DNA of 64,000 bases. Origin: Microthyrium microscopicum (Eukaryota; Ascomycota; Dothideomycetes; Microthyriales; Microthyriaceae). A program made the position numbers and the translations under genes. The notes beneath the pieces were generated by a model. The model was not told where the DNA came from. It saw nothing but the letters and a program-made list of their open reading frames with translations, and made no database searches. The stretch covers positions 1,968,718 through 2,032,717 of the forward strand of contig MU004235.1 in NCBI GenBank assembly GCA_010405405.1, given 5' to 3'. Below are positions 40,966 to 53,634 of the stretch, piece by piece (position 1 is the first letter of the stretch; every line of letters begins with the position of its first letter).

Positions 40966-42145
40966 GACACTGTCCCTCCTATCCTATCATATATTCATGA
41001 ATGTACTGAGTCGAGCTCAGAGCCAATGAAGTAGCCCAATATTTCTCTTGGAAACCATTGTTTATTAGCCCGTGAAGAAAGAACTTATTCTGCTTATTAT
41101 ATGTTGACGCTATTATTATTACGAGTCTGGAGAAAGAAAAGATGAATGCTATTTGTTGCATGTTATAATACCCTTCAGCGATTATTCATTGATAGGTATA
41201 TACATTAAGTTGTTATTTTCTTAATATCTACTAACATTTAGGTACCAAAATAAGGGTGGCAATTGACGGTTATTTATCTGATGTCTAATCTCGAACGAGT
41301 CAGATAGTCCTAACCCGATGCGTAATTAAGAGACAACTCCCGCTCAAGTCTAACGAATAAATTTGTGGCAATGACAACCTCCAGGTTCGAGCCCCGTTTG
41401 CATCGTAAAATCAGTCGACTGATTTTCATAACCACACATCTTAGAGCATGGCTCAGATGTGTGGTGAACTTTTTGTAATTTTTCCTATGCTGGGAATGGA
41501 TTCTTTGTGGTGGTTTTGGAGAATTATGGCACTGAGTGAAACGTTGATGTGCATTGCGAGCTTATTCTTTTCCATTCAGAGACGTAGTTGATATGCTTTT
41601 AATTGTAGAGAATATCAAAATGATATTAAAATGTACCATCGGAGTTGGCCGAAATCCGAAGAGCCTCAACTTCCAAGCCATCGATAGAGTAATATCGAAG
41701 CAAGGTGCAGTTTTCGCAATGGTTTCTCTCAAACAATATAATTTCTATAGGCTCATATTTTCCACTTTTGATATTAACATTCACGATCGAGATTCAGGCT
41801 TGAAAACCCTCGAAAATATGTGTCACATGCAAGCATTCCCATGCAAGTAGTAGTTGTAGTTGATGCACTTCATACATGAACGACGTTGGTGGCTGGACAA
41901 GCTAACCTCCACGCTTGTTCCAGGTCTTTTATCATGAGATCACTGCCCTTTCTCACCACCACTTTCCTCTATCATCACTCTCTGAACGCTAGAATCTTGT
42001 GCCTCCTCTGCTGCTCCAGACGACCTCATTGATTTATGGAGTCGTAGTTAGCAACATCATGCACAGAGGACGGCTCAAGAAATCTAGTCCCACCATCATT
42101 GGCCGCAACAAATAATCCCTCAACCAGCTTCATTCTGAATCCACT
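40966..42145. other. Intergenic, nothing recognised
   Basis: About 1.2 kb, AT-rich on the left. A tRNA-like T-loop string at 41391-41405 does not fold into a tRNA (see rejected items). The plus ORF at 41554-41850 lacks any known feature. The right end is the promoter/5' leader of the transporter gene at 42146. Confidence 0.4.
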
Positions 42146-45100
42146 ATGGCACCAAAGAAAGATGCGGCCTCCAAAAAGGCAAAATTGGGAACTTTTACTG
42201 GAGTCTTCATTCCGACCAGCCTCAATGTTTTCAGCATCCTCATGTTCCTCCGCTTCGGCTTCATCCTCGGCCAAGTAGGAATTCTAGGCTTCTTTGGCAT
42301 GCTCATCGCCTGTTACTCCATCGACTTGCTAACATTCACATCCATTTCAGCCATCGCCACCAATGGAGCAGTCAAAGGAGGAGGAGCCTATTACCTCATC
42401 TCTCGCAGTCTTGGACCAGAATTTGGCGGGGCAATTGGCGTCATGTTTTACATTGGCACATCGCTCAACTCTGGGATGAACTCTGTTGGTTTGATCAAAG
42501 CATTGGTCTACAATTTTGGCCTGAAAAATGGCAACTGGGTCAATGTGATGCCGGATACTTATTGGTGGTCCTATCTTTGGGCCACATGCGTTCTACTCGT
42601 TGCTACTGGAATCTGTATGGCTGGGAGTTCACTTTTTGCAAGAGCTGGAAATTTGCTCTTTGTTATTATTGTGATCGCCACCTACAGTATTCCACTCTCG
42701 GCATTGCTCGTCAAGCCGTTTGAGAATTCCAAGGCTGGTGTTGTGTATACTGGATTCAAGTATGAGACGTTCAAGTCAAACCTTTATCCCGCCTTTACTT
42801 CAGGAGCAGATGGAAGTAATATCGAGGGCAAGGAGAATTGGCAAAGCCTCTTCGGTGTGCTATTTCCTGCAACAGCTGGTATCTTTGCTGGTGCAAGTAT
42901 GTCCGGCGATTTGAAGAATCCTGGAAAATCAATCCCTCGGGGGACAATTGGGGGAATGGTTCTTACGTTCTTTACTTACATCCTTTTGATTACATGTATG
43001 GGATCGACAATCAAGCGAGAAAGTTTCTACCATGATTCAAATATTGTTCAAGATGTAAGTCACAGCCAGCCAGCTCTACACTGATGCATCCACTAATTGA
43101 GTAGACGAACATTGCTGGGATCGTAATTCTTGTGGGCGAATTGTCAGTTACATTTTTCGGGGCACTACTTGGAGTAATCGGGTCGGCAAAAATGCTGCAG
43201 GCTTTGGCAAGAGACAGCCTTCTTCCTGGACTCGGGATATTTGGCCGTGGAAGCAAAAGAAACGACGAGCCGCACTACGCTATTCTGCTCACATATCTCA
43301 TTGCCCAATGTGCAATGCTTCTGGATCTCAACCAAATCGCTGGACTGGTAGCCATGTCGATCTTGCTCACATTTGTTGTCACGAATCTGGCGTGTTTTCT
43401 TCTCAAGATTGGCTCCGCTCCCAACTTCCGCCCTTCCTTTCGTTACTTCAGCTGGCCAACTGCTGCTTTAGGAGCCTTGATCAGCGCAGCGGTCATGGTG
43501 TTTGTTGATGGTACCTATGCGCTTGCAGCACTTATTGCCATGACTGTACTTTTCACCATCATACATTATGCGAGTCCGCCAAAAGCATGGGGCGATGTCA
43601 GCCAGAGCTTGATATACCATCAAGTACGAAAATACTTGCTACGACTTCGACAAGATCATGTCAAGTTTTGGAGACCTAGTATTCTCCTGTTGATCAACGA
43701 TCCACGAAGCTCTTTCAAACTAGTCCAGTTTTGTAATTCGTTAAAGAAAGGAGCACTCTTCATACTCGGACATGTCATTGTCAACGACGATTTCCGCTCA
43801 GCCACATCAGAAACAAAGAAACAATTGGCTTCATGGAACAAGTATATCGACTTTTCTCAGATCAAGGCCTTTACCAATATTACTGTCAGCCCAAAGATCG
43901 AATGGGGTATTCGCAATTTGGTTCTCACTGCTGGCTTAGGTGGTATGCGGCCCAATATAGTAATCATGAGTTTCTTTAACCTTGAAGAATTACGAAAGCA
44001 ACAACCGCTGATTCAAGTCCCAAGTCCTCAACCGTCACGACCAGTCAGTCGTCGCAATTCCAGTCAAAAGATGACTACCATGTGGAACAACAAGATGAAG
44101 AAAGGCGCACTTCCTACTGATGCTGACCGAAGAGAAGGATCTATTAGCCCTCAAAGCTATGTCACCTTACTAGAAGATCTGCTTCATGGTGTTCACATCA
44201 ACGTCGCCATCACCAAAGGATTCGAGAAGCTCAATCTTCCAGATCCTGCACCGGGGTTTGGACAGAAACTCGGTTCATGGTTTCGACCATTCAAGCCAAA
44301 ACAGGATGATGCCGATTTAACATACATCGATCTCTGGCCCATACAAATGTCCTCATTCACCCAGATAGAATCCGAAGACGGTAAAGAAAAGAAGAGCATC
44401 CTGACGTCAAACTTTGACACTTATACCCTCATTTTGCAACTTGGCTCCATTCTCGAATCCGTTGAAGCCTGGGGCCTCGCCTACAAACTTCGCGTCTCCG
44501 TCTTTGTCGAATACGAAACTGAAATCGAGGAAGAGCGCAAACGCGTGCACTCACTCCTCGACAATCTACGCATCCATGCCACTGTCCGCGTCTTCCACCT
44601 CGCTGCTGGTAATCTCGCCACATACGAAGCCATAGTTAACGGACATATACACGAGCCCGAATACGCATCCACTATGACGGTGATCAACGACGTCCTCGCC
44701 GATGAAGCCTGGTGGGCCGACGTCCAAGAAGCCCGCGCCAACGACATCCCCAGCGCAAACCTCCGTGATCTCGTCGACCTCGACAGCGCGTCCTTGGGCA
44801 CCCCAGACTGGCGCCGTATGCCTCTCCCAAAAAACGTCGAGCCCAGCCAGATCAGCGTAGGTCGTCTACGCAAACTTATGGCTCGCATGAAGAAGGGTGT
44901 TGGCCATCTCGACCGCTTCCATCCAGCAATGCGCGTCAAGCTCTCCCATCTCGACCAGCAACTAATCGACCACTATGCGCCCTCCTCGGTTGCCTCTGAC
45001 ATGTCCTCTGACGACTCTGATGCCGAAGACACCGCATCCTCAATCCACGTATCGTCCAGCCAGGCATCTTCTAGCACGCACCAACCCGACGTACCCCAAT

Positions 45101-45879
45101 CTCGCCGTGGCGATGTCCACGCCGTCGAGTCCTTCCTCTCACACCCTCGCCGCACCGCAACATTCTCACGCGCCCCATCATCCAGCAATCTATCCCGCCC
45201 AATCGCCATCTCCTCGTCCCCCTACACCTCCAACCTAACCTACATGCCCCCCGAATCCCCGCGCGGCCGCGGTTTCTCCCGCTCATCCGCAACAACACCA
45301 CGGATAGGCAGCCCAAGTTCCACCGGCACATCACCCTACCGCCGCTCCTTCGCAATGCGCACATCCAGTCTCCCAAAATTCACATCAAGCGTCGTGCCAC
45401 CCACAAAAATCAACACTGACGATGATGACACCCCCGGCGCCGGACCATCAATCTCCTTCGCTGACCTCTCCGAGACCGCCGCCGCCGACGAAGATACCAT
45501 ACAGCCCAGCGAACTCACCGCCCTTCTCTCACCCAGCACACCACCTCCGCCCCCAATCCTCCCGTCACAGGCAGCGCATACTGTGCCCTCCCAGTCAGAG
45601 CCAACGCAAGCGACTGGATTTCCATTCACAGCCAGTCAACCCCTGTCCTTCAACGATTTACCCGCACGCGCACAGAATCTAATTCTCAACGAACTACTGG
45701 CCTCCAACTCCCATGATGCGTCGGTAGTATTCACGACACTACCCTCGCCAGCAGACGGGACGGGCGCGAAAGAAGAGGAGAGTGTGAGATATCTAGGTGA
45801 TTTGGAGGTTCTGTGTCAGGGATTGCCGCCTGTGGTGCTGGTGCATTGTAAGAGCGTTACTGTGACAGTTAGCCTGTAG
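42146..45879 (+). CDS. vhc1: Cation-chloride cotransporter (SLC12), Vhc1-like
   Basis: Exons 42146-43054 and 43105-45879 (phase-0 intron) give 1227 aa. The core starts KLGTFTGVFIPTSLNVFSIL, then MFLRFGFILGQ, the typical first helix of SLC12 proteins, and continues with 12 membrane segments (VKGGGAYYLISRSLGPEFGG; AGIFAGASMSGDLKNPGKSI; SAKMLQALARDSLLPGLG). The long cytosolic C-terminus (SLC12-type) begins FWRPSILLLINDPRSS and ends with a Ser/Pro-rich, probably phosphorylated segment. In yeast the relative Vhc1 sits in the vacuole membrane and moves K+ and Cl-. The N-terminus before helix 1 is short (about 14 residues), so an extra 5' exon cannot be excluded. Confidence 0.9.
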
Positions 45880-46221
45880 CGGAAGCAGGCGAGGATATAT
45901 AGGGAAGTGAAAGAAGAAGGTGACTTGGTCGCAGCACGGGCTATGGGCGGAGAGAACTAAAGAAAAGCAGAGGCGGTTAAAAAGAATAATTTCTAGCATA
46001 TAAGTACATAACCATGCCAAACGCCATCCACAACATACATACACAGCGACTCAAACAGTCAGTCTGAACAGGTTCATGTAAGACAGCCCTGACAATGTAG
46101 GTGTCCCCACACCACAGAGAACATTCAATAAAACTAAACAAATCAAATTTCTCTGAATCTTTTATAACCTAGTAATCGCCCTTGATGACTCCAATGAACC
46201 AAAAAGCCACGAGGACATAAT
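45880..46221. other. Convergent 3' ends
   Basis: The cotransporter gene (plus) and the BiP gene (minus) converge here, so the 340 bp should hold both 3' UTRs and terminators. No gene seen. Confidence 0.45.
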
Positions 46222-48476
46222 TTACAACTCATCGTGCTCTGAAGAAGGCTCATCATCACCGTAGTCAGGCATTCCACCGGCTCCGCCAGACGAGCCATAC
46301 ATCTTTGAAGTGATGGGTGTGACGATCTCAGTGAGCTTTTCCTTTTGTTCTTCGAATTCCTCGGTGGTGGCGGTGGCGGAGTTGGAGTCGAACCACGAGG
46401 TGGTTTCCTTGATGGCGTCGAGAAGCTATTAAACAAGTTAGTAAACATTCGGGGTTCAAGTGGTGGAAGGTGAAGCTTACCTCAGTCTTCTCATCCTCGG
46501 AGATCTTTCCACCCATACCCTCCTTATCGTTGACCTGGTTCTTGATGCTATAAACATAGTTTTCAAGACCATTACGAGCCTCAATACGCTCGCGAACAAC
46601 CTTGTCTTCCTCAGCAAAACGCTCAGCCTCTTCGACCATACGCTCAATTTCCTCAGTGCTCAAACGGCCCTTGTCGTTGGTGATGGTGATGGACTCTTCC
46701 TTGCCCGTACCCTTGTCAGCAGCGCTAACACGGAGGATACCATTGGCATCGAGCTCGAAAGTGACCTCAATCTGAGGTACACCACGTGGTGCAGGAGGAA
46801 TAGAAGAAAGCTCGAATTTGCCCAAGTTGTTGTTGTCCTTGGTCAAAGAACGTTCACCTTCAAAGACCTGGATAAGAACGACGGGTTGGTTATCGGCGGC
46901 GGTAGAGAAGATCTGGCTCTTTTTGGTGGGGATAGTAGTACCACGCTTAATGAGGGTGGTCATGACACCACCGGTGGTCTCGATACCAAGAGTCAATGGG
47001 TTGACGTCCATGAGAACAAGGGATTGCGCATCATCTTCACCGGCCAAGATACCACCTTGAACGGCAGCACCGAAAGCAACAGCTTCATCAGGATTGACAT
47101 CCTTACGAGCCTTCTTTCCGAAAAACTCTTCAAGCATGGCTTGAACCTTGGGGATACGAGTGGAACCACCAACGAGGACAATGTCATCGATATCAGACTT
47201 CTTGAGCTTGGCGTCCTTGAGAACTTGTTCGACAGGCTTGAGGGTCTTCTTGAAAAGATCGTTGTTGAGTTCTTCAAACTTGGCGCGGGAAAGAGTCTCG
47301 GACATGTCAATACCCTCGTGAAGGCTCTCGATTTCAATGCGAGTAGACATCTGAGAAGACAGAGTACGCTTGGCCTTTTCGGCCTCACGCTTTAGCTTAC
47401 TCATAGCCTTGATGTTCTTTCGGACATCAGTATCGTGAGCCTTGTTGAACTTCTTGACAAGGTAGTTGATGACACGGTTATCAAAATCTTCACCACCGAG
47501 ATGGGTATCACCAGCGGTAGACAAGACCTCAAAGACACCAGAGTCGACAGTAAGAGCGGAAACATCGAAAGTACCACCACCGAGATCGTAGACAATGATT
47601 TGACGCTCAGACTCGGATTGCTTGTCCAAGCCATAGGCAAGGGCAGCGGCAGTAGGTTCGTTGACAACACGGAGAACGTTGAGACCGGCGATAGTACCAG
47701 CATCCTTGGTCGCGGCACGTTGGTTATCGTTGAAGTAGGCGGGAACAGTAACGACTGCGTTGGTAACCTTTTGTCCAAGATAAGACTCGGCAACCTCCTT
47801 CATCTTTGAAAGAACCATGGCGGAGATTTCCTCGGGAGAAAATGTCTTTTCAGCTCCAGAAACATCGACCTTGACACGTGGCTGACCGTCCTTGTTGACA
47901 ATCTTGAATGGGAAGTGCTTGATATCATTTTGAACATCCTTGTCTTGGAACTTTCGGCCAATAAGACGTTTCTAGCAGTGTATTAGCAATGCGCTCAACA
48001 AATGATGGTTGTGGGGAACATACAATATCGAAAATGGTTCCCTCTGGGTTTGCGGAAGCTTGATTCTTGGCGGCATCACCGACAAGGCGTTCTTCATCTG
48101 TAAATGCGACCCATGATGGCGTTATCCGGTTACCCTGATCGTTGACAAGGATTTCGACTGTCGATGAATTAGATCTGCACAAATGCTTAGAGATTGATGC
48201 GCTTACCTTTTCCGTTCTTCATAACACCAACGCAAGAATATGTGGTACCCAAATCTATACCGATGACTAGAGCCGATGAATTAGCACATGCAATCTCATC
48301 AAAGGCATGCGGAATAGCTTACCTGGACCGGTAACCTTATCAGAGAGAGGTTGTTGGTCTTCGGCGCGGGCGCCTTGTGTGAGGAGTAGAGGACATAGGA
48401 GGACGAGTGTGTAGAAGAAGATGGTGGACCAGGCAAAGCTCTTTGAGCCGCCGCTTCTCCGTGACCGAGCGGCCAT
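46222..48476 (-). CDS. kar2: ER chaperone BiP/Kar2 (Hsp70)
   Basis: Five exons (48323-48476, 48207-48266, 48024-48157, 46481-47971, 46222-46425) join in frame to 680 aa. A signal peptide ([20 protein letters not shown]) leads to the Hsp70 nucleotide-binding domain: [48 protein letters not shown]. The substrate-binding domain follows and the protein ends in HDEL, the ER retention signal. BiP folds and retains secretory proteins, drives translocation through Sec61 and controls the unfolded-protein response. The clustering of small exons at the 5' end is common in fungal BiP genes. Confidence 0.97.
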
Positions 48477-49776
48477 TGTGTGTGATGGAGAAGAAAGAGG
48501 AGGATATGCGAAAGGCGTTGGAATGAAGAGGATTCAACTAAGACAAGAAGAAGAAAAGTTCAAGCTGTTGGAGGACTCGAGGTTAGCAAAAAGTTGATGG
48601 AAAAGGTGTTGGTTATGAAGATGAGCTAGACGTACAAATACAACACCGGTAGTTGGTGAAGTAGTGAAGAGGGAGACTTGCAGTGAAGCTCGAGGAAGGA
48701 TGAGGGAAAGAGAGTGAAAGTGGTGAGAGATGGCAAGAGAGAAAAGGTGAAGAAGGAGCACCCGACGATTAAATTGTATAGCGGCTTCCCGTTGTGGAAG
48801 AGAACAGAGTTTCGGCCACTTGTTCAATCGCTGGTCCCCAGTCTGTGCAGGAGCGATGTTGAGCCCCTTCCCAATTATTTCCACGCTAACCGCATCCAAA
48901 AAGTTCCACCGTGGCTCTTTCCCTTGAGCTACACCCCTGATCCCTGTCAAAGATGATTGCCCCTGCCCCGCCACAACATCTGTCCACAAAACCACTCGCC
49001 ACTTCCTATTTCGGTTGAGATCGTTCATTGTTCACTCTTCACAAAAAGACATGCCATGAAACCGTTATTATTGAATGCAGGTGATCATCATAACCTGAGA
49101 ACATTGTATTCATCAGCTATTGAAAACCTAGCAGTAACAACCATATAGCCGAGACTAAGTAACGCAGTACACAGAGCCTCATATGCACCTTTACAGCCCG
49201 CGCACGCACTGCGCCATCTACAACCTATCTGTATATCCAACCAAACATGAAACTCTTATAACCTTCAACGTATTATTAAACATTTAAAACATCGTTGCTG
49301 CAGGTACTTCCGAGTCATACTGTATGCACGCGCTCGCCGTGCCACAGGCGGACCAGAACAAAGGAAACAAATCTGGCCGCAAAGAGGAGCCAATAACTTG
49401 CTGAGAACGCCGATGACCCTGGCTGATTTGCTTTGCCCACTTTCGACGTCTACATAGGTATTCTGTTTGCAGTCATTTATTTCGCCGCTAAGAACACATA
49501 TTTGTGGAATTCAACAGGATATCAAATTGTGGATATGAATAGTATGAAGCTGGGTTAGCAATGATTGCGATATCATCACGTAGTAGAGTAGCATAAGATT
49601 GGTTCGTTAATGCAATCAATATTGATGCGCGTCTTCGCGAATGGGTTTTTGAGTGTATAATCACGATAGTATTGCTGTTCATACCAATACTACTTCTAGG
49701 TATCAATCCCCCATTTTCATCAACTTCTTCATTTCTATTCATACCCAATTCCTTCTAGCCCATCCCCTCCCACCAA
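48477..49776. other. Intergenic, BiP promoter region
   Basis: About 1.3 kb upstream of the BiP gene and downstream of LOS1. A CCAAT box (48871-48875) lies five bases from CCACG (48881-48885), which recalls ER-stress elements, but the spacing is wrong for the known animal element. Short ORFs without motif. Nothing else supported. Confidence 0.35.
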
Positions 49777-52700
49777 CTATCCATCATCACCCCGTCCCAA
49801 AAATCCAACTAACCACTCCCGAAATCCTTTCCCATCACCCCTAACCTTCCCCACATACGCCCCCACCAGCTCCTCACCAACACCCATACTCCCCAACTCA
49901 TATCTCAGCGTCTGTTCATACGCATTGCCGGTTTTCCGAAGCAACTCTTGCTGAAGGGCTGCAATTTCATGAACTACTAACCGGCCCGCTGGTTCGCGCA
50001 CTTTGAAGGTAGGGGATGTGGGGATGGCCCAGCAAAGTGGACTGAAGCGCTGGATGATGAATGTGTCGAAGCCGGGAATTACAGGAGTCGGAGAGATGGC
50101 CGTTGGTGAAGTAGGGTCAATAGCAGTATTGGTGGGCGCAGGAATAGTAAGAACGTCGGGGCCACCCCAGACAGTGGTCATGCGTGTTAGGAGACTGAAG
50201 GCGACGCGCGCGGTGGGAAGGTCGGCGGCGTCGCGAGTAAAGTGTTCAAGGGCGGATATTATGTTTTCAAAGGTTGTTTGATTGTCTGGCGACGGTTAGC
50301 GGACAGTATTTACTGGGGCAAAAGGGAGACTTACTGGAGGAAACTAGGACGGAGCCAAGGTCATGGGCGAGGATGGTGGAGACGAAACTAATGAATTTGC
50401 GACGGAGTTCGCCAAGTTGCATTTCATCGTCTGTACCGTTAGCAGGTTCTGATAATCGCTGGAAAACGTGTTGGAGGAGAGGTGTGAGGATGACATCTAG
50501 GACGGATGAGATGCTGGTTTTGAAGGCAAAAATAATTTGAGTGAGCAGATGGAGGAAGGCGGATGTTTCTTCCTTTGATGACGATGGTGATAGAAGACCC
50601 TCGATCCAGCGTGGGAGTTGAGGAAGGATTCTATTTCCTGAGCCTCCGAGTAATCTCGCAAGTGAGTTTTGTGCTGCTTGTCGAATGGGAGCGGAAGAGT
50701 TGAGAGATTCGAGTGCTACTATAATGGCCTCTCCACATCGCACAAACTCGTCCGATGTCTCTTGTGATGGTGGATCGCCGACTTTCATGCCTGGCATCCA
50801 GTCGGTAAAACCATGAGCTAGACTACCAAGTGCCATTATATCATGATGGACTTGCATAACAGCTCGCTCATCACCAGACTTGGCAGTTCCAAGATTTTGT
50901 TCCATATCAGTGAAGATGGGATTGATAATGGATTGAATATAGAGCACTTTCGTCTCTAGTGGAATGGTGGATGCAGAGGTGATACAACCAATCGATTCGA
51001 AGAGGTATAGCTGGCTGTTGAAAACCGGGTCATTGACATTGCTGACCTCGCTTGAGCTATCATCGTCATCATCCTCCCTATCTCCAGGAAGTGATGCTTT
51101 GATTGGTAACAAGTCGGCAATTGCTTGTATGATGGTTTGTGAAACTTCGCCAAGATGACCTCGAAGTGTTCTTGTAAAACGCTGGAAGTTGTACCAGGCT
51201 TGTAACCGGACTCGAGCGTTGTCACTATGTGCATATCCAACAAGTGCTTCCAATGCAGCTGGAATCCATTGAGTGCTCGTCTCGAAAAATGTAGCATACC
51301 GAACACAGTTCTCTGCAAATTGCAGTTGCACAGCTGGATGTTGGTATCCTCCAACCTCTGTATACAGTTAGAGCCGAACATTGAAATCAAGTTGGATCTA
51401 ACTTACTGCTTGCCATCATTTCCACTACCATTGTGCCCAGTTGTTCTGTCGCAAGAGATGGTCGCTTGTTCTTACGCTCGCGACTAGCGTGCTTTGCAGC
51501 TATCTCTCCAAAGAGATACATTTGATAAAGAGCCAATTCAACTTCTCGCCAATCCATGGCTTGTGGATCTGCTGCAAAGCGTCTAAAGGTTTGTGTAACA
51601 AGTTCGCTAACAGTCATAATAACAAGGTTCTCGTCAACATACGTGACCTGACCTTGTAAGGTGTTGAGTCGTTTTCTCAACTCCAGGAACTCGGCTTCAT
51701 CCGTCTCTTCACCTTCTTCGCCCCAAGATGCTGTATCGTCGAATTTCATTTTCTGTATGATGGCTTGCAGGATTGATGGTAGAAGGTTGAGGTATTCCTG
51801 AGGTAATGTTTGCCCCGGCTTTTCTTTACCAATTCTCCGAAGAAAAGTGAGAACTTCCATGAGCCCATCTATGACTGTGTTACAGATCTCATCGTACTCA
51901 TCCGCAAAGAATCGTAAAAGATATGGAACAAATGTTTGCAACAGGCTGTTAGCTTCTTGCTTGACGTCGTTGGTAGCATCATCCGAGTCCAGAATTACGA
52001 CCAAATCCCGAACAACGTAATTAACAAGTTTTGCAACCGACTCGGCCAGATCAGTATCATATTTAGCGGTATTTCGATATCCTTCCAAGGCTTGGCTTCC
52101 AACCAGTTGGCTCACAACAGTTTGCAGATCCAGGCCTTTGATCAGCACAATCTTCTCCGGAGGGCGCATTTTCTTTGCTGCTATTTGAGTGAATGCTTCC
52201 AATGCCGAATCGCGTAGTTTAGACTGTGGAGAATTGGTAGCGCCGACGTCTTGCTGACCAACCAGTTCAAGGAGCGCAGTCAAAACTGTCTGATTAACTA
52301 CCATATGAATGTCACTCCATCCAACCCAGCGAGCAATTGTTTTCAGACAGACATCCATGACGGTCTGATCGACCTCGCGCCATGTTGACAAAAGTGCTTG
52401 CCAGTATGCAGCAATTTTGGCAGCATCTCGCTCGCGGATCAAATCCCGAAGAGCTGTTGATCGCTTTGTCTTTTCTGGTGATCGATGAAGCATGACATCT
52501 GCAATCTCGTCGTGAATCGAGCCAAGCAGACGAAAATACATTATTGTGCCCGTGACGTTGCCACCAGGGCTCAGGCCATCCTTTGCCAGCAACAAGAAAT
52601 CGTCAAAGACGCTTTGCCATGTAGTATCGTACAATGCGACGAAAAGATGGGTGAGGACCTGCGCTAGCTTATTTTGAATATGCGGAGAATCTGCCTTGCC

Positions 52701-53050
52701 GATGCCGGCACGACCATAGATCTCGTGAACATAGGCCATGATATTGGAACGAATATACTCCAGGCTCTGTGGATCGCCTTCTAGATTCTCGACGCTTGTG
52801 GCTACGATTTCGAGGGCGAAATGTCGTACGGTCTCCGCCGGTGGGGGAGATCGCGTGAAGAGCGGTAGGCAGGCTTGCCATGCCGTAGGTTCGGTTCGCA
52901 GTTGTTGGGTATATGAAAGAGCTTGACTTTTGAGGCTTGGGTCACTGGTCTGGGACCAGAGAAGCTCGATGGCATTCTCAATCTGTGGAGTGTGTTAACA
53001 AAAGTCCGTCGAGTTCCCACAGATAGGGTACACGCCTGGCTGGAGTCCAT
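49777..53050 (-). CDS. los1: Exportin-T (Los1), tRNA nuclear export karyopherin
   Basis: Exons 53036-53050, 51407-52982, 50335-51357 and 49777-50285 give 1040 aa, the family size. The N-terminus MDSSQIENAIELLWSQTSDP, then LKSQALSYTQQL, matches exportin-T. The Xpo1-like segment (HIQNKLAQVLTHLFVALYDT, WQSVFDDFLLL) and HEAT-like helical repeats run through the protein. It binds Ran-GTP and mature tRNA and carries it out of the nucleus. The first intron appears to use a GC donor (CAG/GCGTGT) because no GT site keeps the frame; the 15-base first exon rests on the match to the family N-terminus. Other introns are standard. Confidence 0.93.
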
Positions 53051-53634
53051 GGAGAAGGCCTTGGATCAATGCCGAGTTTGAGGGTGCTTTTTGCTACCGT
53101 AAAGGCTTCATTGATATGTGTAGGGAGTACCCGCGGTGAGATGAGTCGAAATTATCGGGCAGCCAGAGTCAGTGCGCTTCAGCTGGAGGAGTAAGGAGTT
53201 GGACGATGTGAATTCTATGAAGTAAGGCTTATGAGAGATATCAAGGGCTTAATGGATTCGTAGATAGAGATTCAATAGTTCTTCAAGAGAATTAAATGGT
53301 TCGAGTGTCGCGTGCTGGTGCAAAGAATCGTTGGTGGTGGTGGAATGTGGGCTGGTGCTTGGCGACTGTACAGGGATGCTTTTGGAGGTGACGTTGGAGC
53401 TTAAACGGCGCTTGCCTTTTTCGCCGCCGATTCCCCCCGCAACGCCACATATTTACCAATAAATCCATAAGGAGTCGTGAAATGCATAAAGAACTCATGA
53501 GCGATAGCAAAAGTACATTTGTAATGTATAAACAATCCCTTCAGCCTTCGCTTTTGAATGCATTGGTCCAAGCTACCGTCTACTAAATAGATATCTCACA
53601 GCCAATCTAACGACCTCTTCTTCTGTAAACAGAC
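53051..53634. other. Intergenic, nothing recognised
   Basis: Spacer between LOS1 start and the 3' end of the eIF2-gamma gene; LOS1 promoter expected. No ORF or repeat supported. Confidence 0.4.

Noticed and set aside
41391-41405. T-loop-like string (ggttcgagcccc) suggesting a tRNA
   Set aside because: Flanking bases do not pair into a T stem, and no acceptor stem or anticodon arm can be folded around it.
46460-47395. Long plus-strand ORF (311 codons)
   Set aside because: It is antisense to the BiP coding exon, a common shadow in biased coding sequence.
48871-48885. ER-stress element (CCAAT plus CCACG) in the BiP promoter
   Set aside because: Five bases between the boxes instead of nine, and the fungal element differs; no other support.
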